64,000 bases of DNA from Bacteroidota bacterium (GTDB taxonomy: Bacteria; Bacteroidota; Bacteroidia; CAIKAF01). The position numbers and the translations under genes were made by a program. The notes below the pieces were generated by a model. It was not told the DNA's origin, made no database searches, and was given only the letters and a program-made list of their open reading frames with translations. Of the stretch, positions 15,305 through 24,464 are shown in pieces; position 1 is the first letter of the stretch, and each line of letters starts with the position of its first letter. The stretch spans positions 1 to 64,000 of the forward strand of contig VGMT01000011.1 of NCBI GenBank assembly GCA_016866335.1. Direction: 5' to 3'.

Positions 15305-15754
15305 TTATTCAGCAACCACCTCAAAGTCGAATTCCACACTTACTTCCTTGTGAAGCAAGGCGCTGGCACGGTAGGTGCCAATGGTGCGGATGTTGTCTTC
15401 TTTGATTTTCAGCTGACGGCGTTCAACCGAGTAACCGGCTTTCACCAACGCGTCGGCCAACATAATGGTGTTGATGGAACCGAAAATTTTCTCGGAATCG
15501 CTGCCCACTTTGGCTCCAACCTTCACGTTCGATTCGGTCAAACGCGCTGCCAAATCTTTGGCTTCGGTCAAAATACGCTCAGCTTTATGGGATTGCTGCC
15601 GCATGTTTTCGGCATGCACTTTCCGGGCCGATTCGGTAGCCATAACGGCCAAACCATTCGGAATCAAATAATTTCGAGCATAACCTGGGCGAACCTTAAC
15701 GATTTCGTTGACATAGCCAACGTGCTCAACGTCTTTTTTCAATATGATTTCCAT
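15305..15754 (-). CDS. rplI: 50S ribosomal protein L9
   Basis: Large-subunit protein L9 of 149 residues. MEIILKKDVEHVGYVNEIVKVRPGYARNYLIPNGLA is the canonical N-terminal 23S rRNA-binding domain; a long connecting helix (residues about 41-75) leads to the C-terminal domain. Last gene of the conserved rpsF-rpsR-rplI operon, six bases after rpsR, and followed by a strong intrinsic terminator. Confidence 0.98.
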   Translation of the reverse strand: MEIILKKDVEHVGYVNEIVKVRPGYARNYLIPNGLAVMATESARKVHAENMRQQSHKAERILTEAKDLAARLTESNVKVGAKVGSDSEKIFGSINTIMLADALVKAGYSVERRQLKIKEDNIRTIGTYRASALLHKEVSVEFDFEVVAE

Positions 15755-15760
15755 GGCTTC

Positions 15761-16057
15761 TTATTTTAAAAGGTCAGCAACGTAAGGCATAAGAGCCATG
15801 TGTCGAGAGCGTTTAACGGCCTGAGCCACTTTGCGCTGGTATTTAACTGAGGTTCCGGTAATGCGGCGGGGCAGCAATTTGCCCTGTTCGTTTACCAAAC
15901 GCAGTAAAAAATCGGGGTCTTTGTAATCGATATACTTAATGCCCAATTTTTTGAAGCGGCAATATTTAGAATTGCTGACTTCGATGGGTGGGGGAGTCAA
16001 ATAGCGTATTTCGCTTTGGTTTCCCTCTTTTTGATTAACGTCAATGTTGGTGCTCAT
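15761..16057 (-). CDS. rpsR: 30S ribosomal protein S18
   Basis: Small-subunit protein S18, 98 residues, binding S6 on the platform. Canonical core: [38 protein letters not shown] followed by [19 protein letters not shown]. The N-terminal 30 residues form an extension longer than in E. coli, which is common in this phylum. In the phylum Bacteroidota the S6-S18-bS21 region is involved in anti-Shine-Dalgarno sequestration; nothing here bears on that directly. Middle gene of the rpsF-rpsR-rplI operon. Confidence 0.98.
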   Translation of the reverse strand: MSTNIDVNQKEGNQSEIRYLTPPPIEVSNSKYCRFKKLGIKYIDYKDPDFLLRLVNEQGKLLPRRITGTSVKYQRKVAQAVKRSRHMALMPYVADLLK

Positions 16058-16068
16058 GGTGCTGCAAA

Positions 16069-16407
16069 TTAAGATTTACCTGAAAGTTTAGTCCGACGCT
16101 TCTCGCTGTAGGCAATGGCATGCTTGTCCTGACGGAATGTGCCAAAGCGAATAATGCGTTCGTCGCGGCGATACGTTAATTCCAACTGGTCGATAAAAGC
16201 CGGATCGGCCTTAAATTCAAACAATTGATAAAACCCGGTCGACTTCTTTTGGATCGGGTAAGCTAATTTGCGTAGGCCCCAGGATTCGTCATTGATGACT
16301 TCACAACCGTTGTCTTTCAGCAAAGTTCTGTAGCGATCAACGGCCTCCCGAAGCTGCTCATCGCTTAACACAGGGGTTAGGATGAACATCGATTCGTACT
16401 GATTCAT
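16069..16407 (-). CDS. rpsF: 30S ribosomal protein S6
   Basis: Small-subunit protein S6, 112 residues: [23 protein letters not shown] at the start, [23 protein letters not shown] in the central strands, and [13 protein letters not shown] near the end. First gene of the S6-S18-L9 operon. No clear TAnnTTTG box is visible just upstream, where hairpin element E begins about 95 bases away. Confidence 0.98.
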   Translation of the reverse strand: MNQYESMFILTPVLSDEQLREAVDRYRTLLKDNGCEVINDESWGLRKLAYPIQKKSTGFYQLFEFKADPAFIDQLELTYRRDERIIRFGTFRQDKHAIAYSEKRRTKLSGKS

Positions 16408-16503
16408 GAAAATGTGTTTTTCCGTTTAAAATTGGACGGCAAAGTTAGTGTTTAAAGTTGAATAATGCAAGGCGCTTGGATTTTGGTTGACTGAAGGGGT
16501 ATT

Positions 16504-16645
16504 TGGGCGGCTGCGGGCTTTCCACTGTAGCTCACTTGCCGGCAGGGGCAGGGGCTTCGTGCGGGCGGGGCTTCCTCTGGTCGCCGCGCCCGCTCGGCCC
16601 CTGCGCCTGCCGTCTTCGCTCACTGCCGTTGCAATCCCTGCCGCA
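16504..16645 (-). repeat. GC-rich intergenic hairpin element, copy E
   Basis: Minus-oriented copy in the divergent gap between rpsF and the GH3 gene. Read in its own direction it begins GCGGCAGGGATTGCAACGG, has the core GGGCGCGGC..GCCCCGCCC and ends GAAAGCCCGCAGCCGCCC. Arms GGCAGGCGCAGGGGC and GCCCCTGCCCCTGCC pair across the core. It is nearly identical to copy F (29315-29457), with only two base differences that I can count over about 142 bases. Confidence 0.85.
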
Positions 16646-16720
16646 ATCCTCAAGGCCTAACTCTTAAACATGTACACAACAACTTGGGGGTGATTGAAAT
16701 ATTGTTTTTCCTTCAGCGTT

Positions 16721-16737
16721 GTGGTATTAAATACAAT
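16721..16737. promoter_or_regulatory. Operator-like palindrome upstream of the GH3 gene
   Basis: GTGGTATTAAATACAAT. Its reverse complement is ATTGTATTTAATACCAC, matching the perfect 17-bp palindrome at 26428-26444 at 15 of 17 positions. It ends nine bases before a TACCTTTC -7-like box (16747-16754) and 45 bases before the GH3 start. A related site lies in the susC promoter. Probably bound by the Nudix-type regulator encoded in this operon. Confidence 0.65.
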
Positions 16738-16781
16738 AAGTATTTGTACCTTTCGGGACCGATAACCACAAAGTTACAAAA

Positions 16782-19109
16782 ATGTCCATACACCAATCCG
16801 AACGGTCTCTTTTTGTTTTTTGTTTATTGCTCTTGCTGTTTTGTGTAAAGCCTTCTAAAATGCCTGCTCAGATGAACTGGACCGAAATTGATGTTCAGGC
16901 TGAAGCGATTTTAAAAACCATGTCGTTAAAACAAAAAGTAGGGCAGACCTGCCAGATCACGGTAGAGGGTATTCTGAGATTTAATCCCGATGGCACTTTG
17001 CCTTTGCCTCTTCAAGTGAATGGTGAAGAGTTGAGTGAGGCTGTGCAAACGTATAAAGTGGGTAGCATTCTCAATGCTCCTGGCCGGGCCCTTCCACGAA
17101 CTGAATGGCTGAAACTCATTCAAGCCATTCATGCACCCTATGTTAAAAAGGAAATTGATATTCCTATACTATATGGTGTGGATGCCATTCACGGGGCTAA
17201 TTATGTATTAGGAGCTACCTTATTTCCACAGGAAATTGGATTGGCAGCCACGTTTAATGTTGATTTGGCGCGGCAATTTGGAGAAGTCACTGCCGTGGAA
17301 ACCCGTTCTTCGGGTGTTCCTTGGAATTTTTCACCGGTATTGGATTTGGGACGGCAACCGCTATGGTCTCGTTTTTTTGAAACCCTAGGTGAAGATCCTA
17401 AACTGGCATCTGTGTTGGGTGCTTCTATTGTTAAAGGATATCAAGGTGATTTGAACCAATCTAAATTGGGTCCCGACCGGGTCCTAGCTTGCATGAAGCA
17501 TTTTGTGGGCTACAGCGCTTCTGCTTCTGGCCGCGACCGTACACCCGCTATTGTTTCGCCCCGAGATTTGACGGAATTATACCTGGTACCTTTTAAGTCA
17601 GCTGTTGAAGCAGGAGCTCTAACTGTTATGATCAATAGTGCTTCTCTGAACGGTATGCCGGGTCACATCAATTCTCATTTAATTACGGATGTATTGAAAA
17701 ATAAGTGGGGTTTTAAGGGTTTCGCTGTTACCGATTGGGAAGATATCCTATTTCTGGACCGTGTTCATCAGGTGGCGGCTTCACACAAAGATGCCATCGC
17801 TATGGCAATCAATGCCGGAATTGATTTGAGTATGGTTCCCTTAAATCCTCAATACAAAGAATACTGCCGATTGTTGGAAGAATTGGTGCTGGAAGGAGGT
17901 GTGCCAATGGCGCGCCTTGACGATGCGGTGAAACGCATTTTACGGGTAAAATTGGCAGCAGGTTTGTTTGATGTACCTAGCAAAAAAAACAAAACAGTTC
18001 CAATCACACTGCAGTCTGAGTCAGCTGTTTTAGCTGCAAAACAAGCGGTTTCAGAGTCGTTAACCTTATTGAAAAATGAACATTCGGTTCTGCCGCTTAA
18101 ACCTAATTCTTCAATTCTAGTTTTGGGGCAAGCAGCTGCCGACCGCCGATTCTGGAATGGAGCCTGGACACACACGTGGCAAGGGAGAGATTCCAGTTAT
18201 TTTTCAACGGATATTTCCCTGTTGAAGGAATGGCAACAGCGGGCCCAAACGCAGCAAGGCAAGGTTGATTACCTTGTTGGTAGTTCTTGGTCAGAAAGCA
18301 CCGGTATACCCAACGAGGGGGCTGGGTTAACCCCTCAAAATCAAAAATCGATTGAATCGGCCGATGTGTGTGTGGTGTTCGTTTCAGAATGGCCAGGAAC
18401 CGAAAAACCAGGCGATGAGGAAAATCCGTTTGTAACCCAAAATCAAATGGACTTGGTCCATGAACTTAAGGCTGCAGGTAAACGGGTTGTTGTGGTGCTA
18501 ATGTTAGGTCGCCCTAAATTGCTGGGTAGTATTCTTGACGATGCAGATGCTATTGTTCACGCCTATTTGCCGGGTGAACATTTTACCCAACCTTTTCTAG
18601 ATAAGATATATGGATCTGCTGATTTTTCAGGCCGACTCCCATTTACTTATCCTAGGTATCCGGGCCGGTGGGAGCATTACGACCATGCCAACAGCGAAAC
18701 CATCGCCAAAGACAATTCTGGGAATGGATACAATCCGCTCTTTGATTTTGGTTTCGGCCTTTCCTACGCTACCTGGTCGGTCGATGCCAGTTCAATTTCG
18801 GCAGATACGCTAAGGTCTGCCGATACGGTATGGCTTGAAGTGCGCTTGCGGCACAATGCCGACCGACCATGCCAAGTGACAGTGCCGGTTTTTGGTAGCA
18901 GAAGAAATCTGCCCATTGCTCAACGGGGAAAATACCTGATTGACTTTCAAAAGAAATGGGTGCCACAGGGAAATTCTGCGCTCTTCCGCTTTCCTCTTTC
19001 GGTTTCTCAATTTGAATTTTCAGATTACAACGGAAATTGGACTCAGGCTCGTGGCCCAATTCGCCTGGATGTGTTCAATTCCACTCTAAACGTTTACCTA
19101 GAACCCTAA
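16782..19109 (+). CDS. Glycoside hydrolase family 3 (beta-glucosidase)
   Basis: Exported 775-residue GH3 enzyme that would release glucose from beta-gluco-oligosaccharides in the periplasm. The signal peptide covers about residues 1-30 (LFVFCLLLLLFC). The first GH3 domain has LYGVDAIHGANYV, FSPVLDLGRQPLWSR, the KHF triad (239-241) and the nucleophile Asp318 in FAVTDWEDI. The second alpha/beta domain begins near TLLKNEHSVLPLKP, and the C-terminal fibronectin-like domain contains FDFGFGLSYA. First gene of a two-gene transcript with the regulator, under a promoter carrying the palindromic operator. The context with GH16 and SusCD suggests beta-1,3-glucan. Exact linkage preference cannot be read from sequence. 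Confidence 0.93.
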   Translation: MSIHQSERSLFVFCLLLLLFCVKPSKMPAQMNWTEIDVQAEAILKTMSLKQKVGQTCQITVEGILRFNPDGTLPLPLQVNGEELSEAVQTYKVGSILNAPGRALPRTEWLKLIQAIHAPYVKKEIDIPILYGVDAIHGANYVLGATLFPQEIGLAATFNVDLARQFGEVTAVETRSSGVPWNFSPVLDLGRQPLWSRFFETLGEDPKLASVLGASIVKGYQGDLNQSKLGPDRVLACMKHFVGYSASASGRDRTPAIVSPRDLTELYLVPFKSAVEAGALTVMINSASLNGMPGHINSHLITDVLKNKWGFKGFAVTDWEDILFLDRVHQVAASHKDAIAMAINAGIDLSMVPLNPQYKEYCRLLEELVLEGGVPMARLDDAVKRILRVKLAAGLFDVPSKKNKTVPITLQSESAVLAAKQAVSESLTLLKNEHSVLPLKPNSSILVLGQAAADRRFWNGAWTHTWQGRDSSYFSTDISLLKEWQQRAQTQQGKVDYLVGSSWSESTGIPNEGAGLTPQNQKSIESADVCVVFVSEWPGTEKPGDEENPFVTQNQMDLVHELKAAGKRVVVVLMLGRPKLLGSILDDADAIVHAYLPGEHFTQPFLDKIYGSADFSGRLPFTYPRYPGRWEHYDHANSETIAKDNSGNGYNPLFDFGFGLSYATWSVDASSISADTLRSADTVWLEVRLRHNADRPCQVTVPVFGSRRNLPIAQRGKYLIDFQKKWVPQGNSALFRFPLSVSQFEFSDYNGNWTQARGPIRLDVFNSTLNVYLEP

Positions 19110-19118
19110 ACAACTGTT

Positions 19119-19823
19119 ATGGTCTATAAAATTAAATTTGACCAGTTCTTTTCCTACTCCTTTTCCATGGACTGCCTGATTTTTGGCTTCTCCAATGGAA
19201 AAATTCATATCCTACTGGTAAAACGCGCAATGGAACCTTACGGAGGATATTGGGCAATTCCTGGAGATTTAGTGTATCCAGACGAAGATTTACCCAATGC
19301 TGCAGAACGTATTCTGGAAGAACTTACCGAACTTAAGAATGTGGCCCTGCGCCAAGGTGGCGTTTTCGGAAAGCCCAACAGGCATCCTCAAGGCCGGGTC
19401 ATAACCAATGCCTATCTGGCTATGGTTCGCATGAATGAAACCAACCCTCAACCTTCATCTTGGGTGGAGGAATTGCGTTGGGTTCCTGTTGATGAAGTAG
19501 AAATGCTCGCCTTTGATCACAATGAAATTTTAACGGCAACTTACCAGCGCCTTAAAGAGCGTTTTATCCATGAACCCATTTGTTTTGATATGCTGCCCTT
19601 GAAGTTTACACTAAATGAACTTCAACAACTCTATGAATATGCCTTTGGTATTTGCATCGATAAACCAAATTTTAGAAAACGGATTAAAAATCTGCCATTG
19701 ATCGAGCTGAAGGAGCGTCAGGAAAATGTAAAGCACCGACCCGCAACCCTGTATTCCTTTGATTGGGAAAAATACAAGAGCCTGGTAAGTGAGGGCCACT
19801 TTGAATTCAATATGTGGCTGTAA
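19119..19823 (+). CDS. Nudix-type transcriptional regulator (NrtR/AraR-like)
   Basis: 234-residue protein with an N-terminal Nudix-fold domain and a C-terminal winged helix, as in NrtR and the Bacteroides AraR regulator. The Nudix part has YWAIPGDLVYPDEDLPNAAERILEEL. The catalytic REUXEE motif is altered (ERILEE), consistent with a ligand-binding rather than hydrolysing domain. The C-terminal half (LPLKFTLNELQQLYEYAFG, NFRKRIKNLPLIEL) is the helix-turn-helix. It sits 10 bases after the GH3 gene. It is the only regulator gene in the glycan locus, so it is the best candidate to bind the three palindromes at 16721, 19860 and 26428. Confidence 0.88.
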   Translation: MVYKIKFDQFFSYSFSMDCLIFGFSNGKIHILLVKRAMEPYGGYWAIPGDLVYPDEDLPNAAERILEELTELKNVALRQGGVFGKPNRHPQGRVITNAYLAMVRMNETNPQPSSWVEELRWVPVDEVEMLAFDHNEILTATYQRLKERFIHEPICFDMLPLKFTLNELQQLYEYAFGICIDKPNFRKRIKNLPLIELKERQENVKHRPATLYSFDWEKYKSLVSEGHFEFNMWL

Positions 19824-19859
19824 GGCCATTTTAATGGAAAATTAGTCAAAGTTTAACTT

Positions 19860-19876
19860 ATTGTAAAAAATACTAT
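19860..19876. promoter_or_regulatory. Operator-like palindrome in the susC promoter
   Basis: ATTGTAAAAAATACTAT matches the palindrome ATTGTATTTAATACAAT at 13 of 17 positions, with both conserved half-site cores (ATTGTA and AATAC). It overlaps the 5' end of the TATATTTG -7 box. The preceding CTT is also shared with the sites upstream of GH3 (in reverse complement) and of the 26489 gene. Confidence 0.6.
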
Positions 19877-19881
19877 ATTTG
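19874..19881 (+). promoter_or_regulatory. -7 box of the susC promoter
   Basis: TATATTTG, a perfect TAnnTTTG, 17 bases before the susC ATG. It is overlapped by the operator-like palindrome, which would let a bound regulator block initiation. Confidence 0.65.
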
Positions 19882-19898
19882 ACTTCTAATCTTTAGGT

Positions 19899-22800
19899 AT
19901 GATTCGTTTTCTACTGATTCCTTTATCGTTTCTCCTTTCATTGGTTTTCAACCTTTCTGCCCAGGTTGTTAAAGGTTTGGTGAGCGATTCCAAGGGGCAA
20001 CCCATCCCATTTGTCAATGTGTTATCTAAGGGTAGTGGCTCGGGGACTCAAACAGATTTAAACGGTATTTTCCAATTGAGTGTTTTAGATTCTTTGGGTT
20101 CTACCCTTGAGTTTAGTGCAATTGGGTTTAAAAGGCAGTTTATGCCTGTTGGCGGTTCTGAGTTTGTAAAAGTGACTCTTCTAGATGATGTTCAGCGCTT
20201 GTCTGAATATCAGATGGTAGGGTATGGAACTTCCTCTCGCAAGGAAATGACAGCCGCATCTAGCCAAGTAGAAGGGGAAGATATAACCAAATTGAATGTT
20301 TCGCGGATGGATCAGGCCCTCCAAGGCCAAATGGCCGGAGTAAGCGTAACCACAAATTCAGGGAGTCCTGGAGGGTCTTCAAGCATTCGGATACGTGGCT
20401 TATCCACCTTTGGCGACAACGATCCCTTAATTTTGGTCGATGGTGTTGTGTATGATTCTGAAGGTTTAAATGCATTGAATCCCTCTGATATAGAGTCGGT
20501 GCAGGTTTTGAAGGATGCATCGGCCGGTATTTATGGCGTTAGGGCAGCCAATGGGGTTATTTTGGTAACCACTAAGCAAGGTAAAAAAGGTGCTCCTATG
20601 CGCATCACGTATGATGGGTATGCTGGAATTCAACAGACTGCTCGTCAATTAAATTTGTTGAATGCTCAGGAATACGCTGTAATAAAAAACGAAATGTTTG
20701 CTATGGGCGGACAACCTCTGCCCTTTAACAATACCAATGTAGGTGTTGGTACGCCTTGGCAAGACAGCGTATTTTCCTCGGCTCCCATTCAATCGCATCA
20801 ACTGGGAATTCAGGGAGGTTCCGAAAAGTCCACCTATTCTATGGGTTTGGGTTATTTTAGTCAAGATGGTATTGTAGGCGGAAATAAATCCCACTTTTCA
20901 AGATACAATGGGCGGTTGAATTTTACCCATGTGCTTTCAAAGCGCGTACGATTCAATTCTGTTTTGTTGTTTTCAAGTGAATTCCGCCGAACCCTACCTG
21001 AAAATGGAATAGGTTCCGTATTGTACAATACAATTAATGCCTTTCCTACGGCTCCCGTTCGTCAACCCGATGGTCGTTTTTCTTACTTGGAAGAAGTGAA
21101 CGACATTATCAATCCCATTGCTCAAATTCAAAATCAATACAATGGAGTTCAAACCATGAAATGGGTTGGTAAAGAAGAAGTTGAAATCGATATCTTTAAA
21201 GGATTAACCTTTACCAATCGCTTTAATTTTAATTACGCAACGCTTCAAAATAAGGTGTTCTCCCCTTTGGTGTGGTATGGGCAAGGTAAATTTGCGAATA
21301 CAGCCATCAATGAGCAATTGGAATCGCCTATGGTGGCTATTGCCGATAGTTTTATGGTGGAACGGGGAGCTGCAGTATATGAAGAAAATACTTCATTTCT
21401 TGATCTATCCTACGAAGGGTTCATGAACTATGAGGCTACTGTGGCTGAGCACCATAGATTGAAGGGTTTGATTGGATTTTCGTTGTTTGAGCGGAAAGGG
21501 GAGTCGCTATCGGGCATTGGCTATGGAATTCCCAACAATTCTTTAGAATTTGCTGACATCTCAGCGAATACCGCCGCCGGAGGTTTTTTGAACAATACCT
21601 TCAGTTGGGAATTTACAGAACGCTTGTTGTCTTACTTTGGTCGGATAGAATATGCCTACAAGGAAAAGTATATGGTTTCGGCTTTGTTGCGGCGCGATGG
21701 CAGCAGTAAATTTGGTCCGAATAACCGATATGGTTGGTTCCCTACCATTGCCGGAGCTTGGGTAATATCAGACGAAGGTTTTTACTCCAGTTCATTCATT
21801 GATTATTTGAAGTTACGTAGCAGTATAGGCTTATCTGGGAACGATCAAATTCCCAATTTTGCCTATCGTGCTTTGTTAAACGGAGAAGGGGTTTACGTAT
21901 TTGATGATGTGATTACTTCTGGAGTGGCAATTGGTACTGCTGCCAATCCAGACTTAAAATGGGAATCTACACTGCAAATAAATGTTGGTGTTGATTTTTC
22001 ATTGTTCAACTCCATTCAATTGTCATTGGATGTGTACGAAAAACGGACATCCAATTTGTTGTTTCAGCCCGATGTTTCAGCTTTGATTGGTTCTTATGGT
22101 CCGGGAGGATTCCCGCCTGTAATTAATGCTGGCGATGTATTAAATCGTGGTTTTGAGTTGGAACTGGCCTATCAAACTCCTGTCCGTTCTCCATTCCAAT
22201 TTTCAGGAAAATACACCTTTGGAATGGTGCACAACGAGGTGCTTTCGGTCCCTGTGGGAATTGATTACCTACCGGGAGCAGCCTTTGGGGTAGGTGGCGA
22301 TGTGGCTACCCGTTTCCAGGTTGGACAGCCTATTGGGTATTTTTTTGGATTTGAAACCAACGGTGTTTTTCAATCTCAAGAACAAATTGACAATGCTCCC
22401 CAGCAAAACGGTGCTCAGCCCGGTGATTTAATTTTTGTAGATCAAAACGGAGATGGGGTCATTAATTTCAATGACGACTCTGACAAGGCCTTTTTGGGTT
22501 CCCCCATTCCTGATTTCACTATGGGTTTGATGCTGAATGCCGGATTTAAGGGGTTTGATTTGTCGGTCAATCTGTATGCGGCAGTAGGGCAGGAGGCCAT
22601 CCGAAACTACGAGCGCCAACAGCCCTTCGCCAACCAGTTGGATTATGTAATTGACCGCTGGGTAGGTCCAGGTTCTACCAACGAGCATCACAGGCTAACT
22701 ACAGAACCCACTCGAAACGCCATTTTTTCCTCATATTTCGTTGAAGATGCCTCTTTTTTACGCATTCGCAACATTCAATTGGGGTACAGCTTACCCACAA

Positions 22801-22988
22801 AATGGCTTTCAAAACTTAAGATTCAGGGAATTCGAATTTATGGGTCGGTAAACAATGCCTTTACCTTTACAGCATATAAAGGGTTTGACCCTGAATTTTC
22901 TTCGGCTTCGATTTTGAGCGCTGGAGTTGACAATGGTTTTTACCCTCAAGCCCGTTCATTTATGGGCGGTGTTCAAATTAAATTTTAA
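19899..22988 (+). CDS. susC: SusC/RagA-type TonB-dependent outer-membrane transporter
   Basis: Outer-membrane barrel for oligosaccharide import, 1029 residues. Order: signal peptide (1-22, ending LSAQ); carboxypeptidase-regulatory-like N-terminal extension (VKGLVSDSKGQPIPFVNV); TonB-box-like region near QMVGYGTSS; plug domain with LQGQMAGVSV, IRIRGLST, PLILVDGVVYD and ANGVILVTTKQG; then the 22-strand barrel ending FMGGVQIKF with a terminal aromatic. Followed after four bases by its SusD partner. Promoter with TAnnTTTG box and operator-like palindrome upstream. The glycan specificity is inferred from the neighbouring GH16 and GH3 genes. Confidence 0.97.
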   Translation: MIRFLLIPLSFLLSLVFNLSAQVVKGLVSDSKGQPIPFVNVLSKGSGSGTQTDLNGIFQLSVLDSLGSTLEFSAIGFKRQFMPVGGSEFVKVTLLDDVQRLSEYQMVGYGTSSRKEMTAASSQVEGEDITKLNVSRMDQALQGQMAGVSVTTNSGSPGGSSSIRIRGLSTFGDNDPLILVDGVVYDSEGLNALNPSDIESVQVLKDASAGIYGVRAANGVILVTTKQGKKGAPMRITYDGYAGIQQTARQLNLLNAQEYAVIKNEMFAMGGQPLPFNNTNVGVGTPWQDSVFSSAPIQSHQLGIQGGSEKSTYSMGLGYFSQDGIVGGNKSHFSRYNGRLNFTHVLSKRVRFNSVLLFSSEFRRTLPENGIGSVLYNTINAFPTAPVRQPDGRFSYLEEVNDIINPIAQIQNQYNGVQTMKWVGKEEVEIDIFKGLTFTNRFNFNYATLQNKVFSPLVWYGQGKFANTAINEQLESPMVAIADSFMVERGAAVYEENTSFLDLSYEGFMNYEATVAEHHRLKGLIGFSLFERKGESLSGIGYGIPNNSLEFADISANTAAGGFLNNTFSWEFTERLLSYFGRIEYAYKEKYMVSALLRRDGSSKFGPNNRYGWFPTIAGAWVISDEGFYSSSFIDYLKLRSSIGLSGNDQIPNFAYRALLNGEGVYVFDDVITSGVAIGTAANPDLKWESTLQINVGVDFSLFNSIQLSLDVYEKRTSNLLFQPDVSALIGSYGPGGFPPVINAGDVLNRGFELELAYQTPVRSPFQFSGKYTFGMVHNEVLSVPVGIDYLPGAAFGVGGDVATRFQVGQPIGYFFGFETNGVFQSQEQIDNAPQQNGAQPGDLIFVDQNGDGVINFNDDSDKAFLGSPIPDFTMGLMLNAGFKGFDLSVNLYAAVGQEAIRNYERQQPFANQLDYVIDRWVGPGSTNEHHRLTTEPTRNAIFSSYFVEDASFLRIRNIQLGYSLPTKWLSKLKIQGIRIYGSVNNAFTFTAYKGFDPEFSSASILSAGVDNGFYPQARSFMGGVQIKF

Positions 22989-22992
22989 TCCG

Positions 22993-24453
22993 ATGAAAAC
23001 GGTTTTACGTATCGCTGCCTTTTTCTGCCTGACGCTTCCTTTTTCTTCCTGCGATGATTTCCTAGATGTTAATCCTCCCTATTCACAGGATGCTGAAAAT
23101 TACTTTAGGACTCCCGAAGATTATCAACGTGCCCTAGTTGGAGCTTACGATTTATTGCAGGCTTCCTTCTTATCGGTATGGATTGGAGAAATCGCATCGG
23201 ATAATACCATAGCTGGAGGAGAAAGCTTCAACGACACCCAAGGCCTACACCAAATTGATGGTATGCAGCATGGAGCCGTCAATACCGAATTGAGAAATGT
23301 TTTTCGTTGGAATTACGCCGGCATTGCCAGGGTCAATTTTATTATGGAAAACAAAGACAATATTGATTTTCCTGGAAAAGCACAACTTTTGGCTGAGGCA
23401 CGTTTTTTAAGAGCGTTCTATTATTTCGAGTTGACTAAATTTTTTGGAGACATTCCACTCATTATTGATGAACGCCTAGGAATCGAAGATGCGGCTAAAC
23501 GGCCAAGAGTACCTCAGCCCCAAGTTTATGACCAAATTGTAGCCGATTTATTGGCGTGCATTCCTGATTTGTCAACAGTAGCTGCGCAAAAGGGAAGAGT
23601 AACCAAAGCCGCAGCACAAGCCTTATTGGGTAAAGCCTATTTGTATCAAAATAAGTATGCGGATGCCTTACCGGTGTTCGAGGAAATTATTCAGTCAGGC
23701 CAATTTGCCTTACATCCAAATTATTCGGAATTGTGGACGTTGGTAAATGAGCAAAATTCGGAAACCATTTTTAGCGTAGAATATTCCGGCTTAGAAGGAG
23801 GAAGTTATGGCTGTTTGGTTTGCCTTGAAGGAAATGCAGGTCCCGGATTTCACGGCATACGGCAGTACACCGGGCCTGTTTATGGCGATGGTAACAGCTA
23901 CAATTTACCTACCCCAGAATTGTATGCAGCATTTTCTCAAATTGACCCAAGGCGAGATGCAACTGTTTTAGATATTGAAGCGTTCATTGCAGCTCAACCG
24001 AATCCTTCCGCCATCACCTATGCTGTCGGCGGTGGCGGTCACACTGGATATTACAACAACAAATACATCAAGCGTCAGGGTGAAATTGGATTGCCCGATA
24101 ATGATTTGACAAGCCCCCTGAACTACAAGGTAATCCGCTATGCCGATGTGCTTTTGATGGCGGCCGAAGCTCATCTGATGACAGGCAATAAACCGCAGGC
24201 TCAACAGTATGTAAATCAGGTTCGAAGCCGGGTACAAATTCCTGGAATTTCCGTAAATTCAATCGATGATATTTTAAAAGAACGAAGATTGGAACTTGCT
24301 TGCGAAGGTCACCGCTTTTTTGATTTGGTCCGTACAGGAAAGGCGGCTGATTTTATCGCTGGGTATGTTCCTTCAAAACATGATTTGTTCCCTATACCCC
24401 AAGTTGAAATTGATTTGGCCGGTGGATCATGGATGCAAAATCCCGGATATTAA
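22993..24453 (+). CDS. susD: SusD/RagB-type surface glycan-binding lipoprotein
   Basis: Surface lipoprotein of 486 residues that caps the SusC barrel and captures glycan. Lipobox FSSC at about residue 17-20, then DDFLDVNPP, the typical SusD start. TPR-like helices follow (ARFLRAFYYFELTKFFGDIPL, AAAQALLGKAYLYQNKY) and the C-terminal signature KERRLELACEGHRFFDLVRTG is present. I choose the ATG at 22993; an upstream in-frame start at 22927 would lie inside susC and lack a signal peptide. Four-base gap to susC, 11-base gap to the next lipoprotein gene. Confidence 0.96.
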   Translation: MKTVLRIAAFFCLTLPFSSCDDFLDVNPPYSQDAENYFRTPEDYQRALVGAYDLLQASFLSVWIGEIASDNTIAGGESFNDTQGLHQIDGMQHGAVNTELRNVFRWNYAGIARVNFIMENKDNIDFPGKAQLLAEARFLRAFYYFELTKFFGDIPLIIDERLGIEDAAKRPRVPQPQVYDQIVADLLACIPDLSTVAAQKGRVTKAAAQALLGKAYLYQNKYADALPVFEEIIQSGQFALHPNYSELWTLVNEQNSETIFSVEYSGLEGGSYGCLVCLEGNAGPGFHGIRQYTGPVYGDGNSYNLPTPELYAAFSQIDPRRDATVLDIEAFIAAQPNPSAITYAVGGGGHTGYYNNKYIKRQGEIGLPDNDLTSPLNYKVIRYADVLLMAAEAHLMTGNKPQAQQYVNQVRSRVQIPGISVNSIDDILKERRLELACEGHRFFDLVRTGKAADFIAGYVPSKHDLFPIPQVEIDLAGGSWMQNPGY

Positions 24454-24464
24454 TTACTTGAATT

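Noticed and set aside
22927-22992. Upstream start for susD
   Set aside because: It lies within susC and would bury the lipoprotein signal peptide; the ATG at 22993 gives a proper lipobox.
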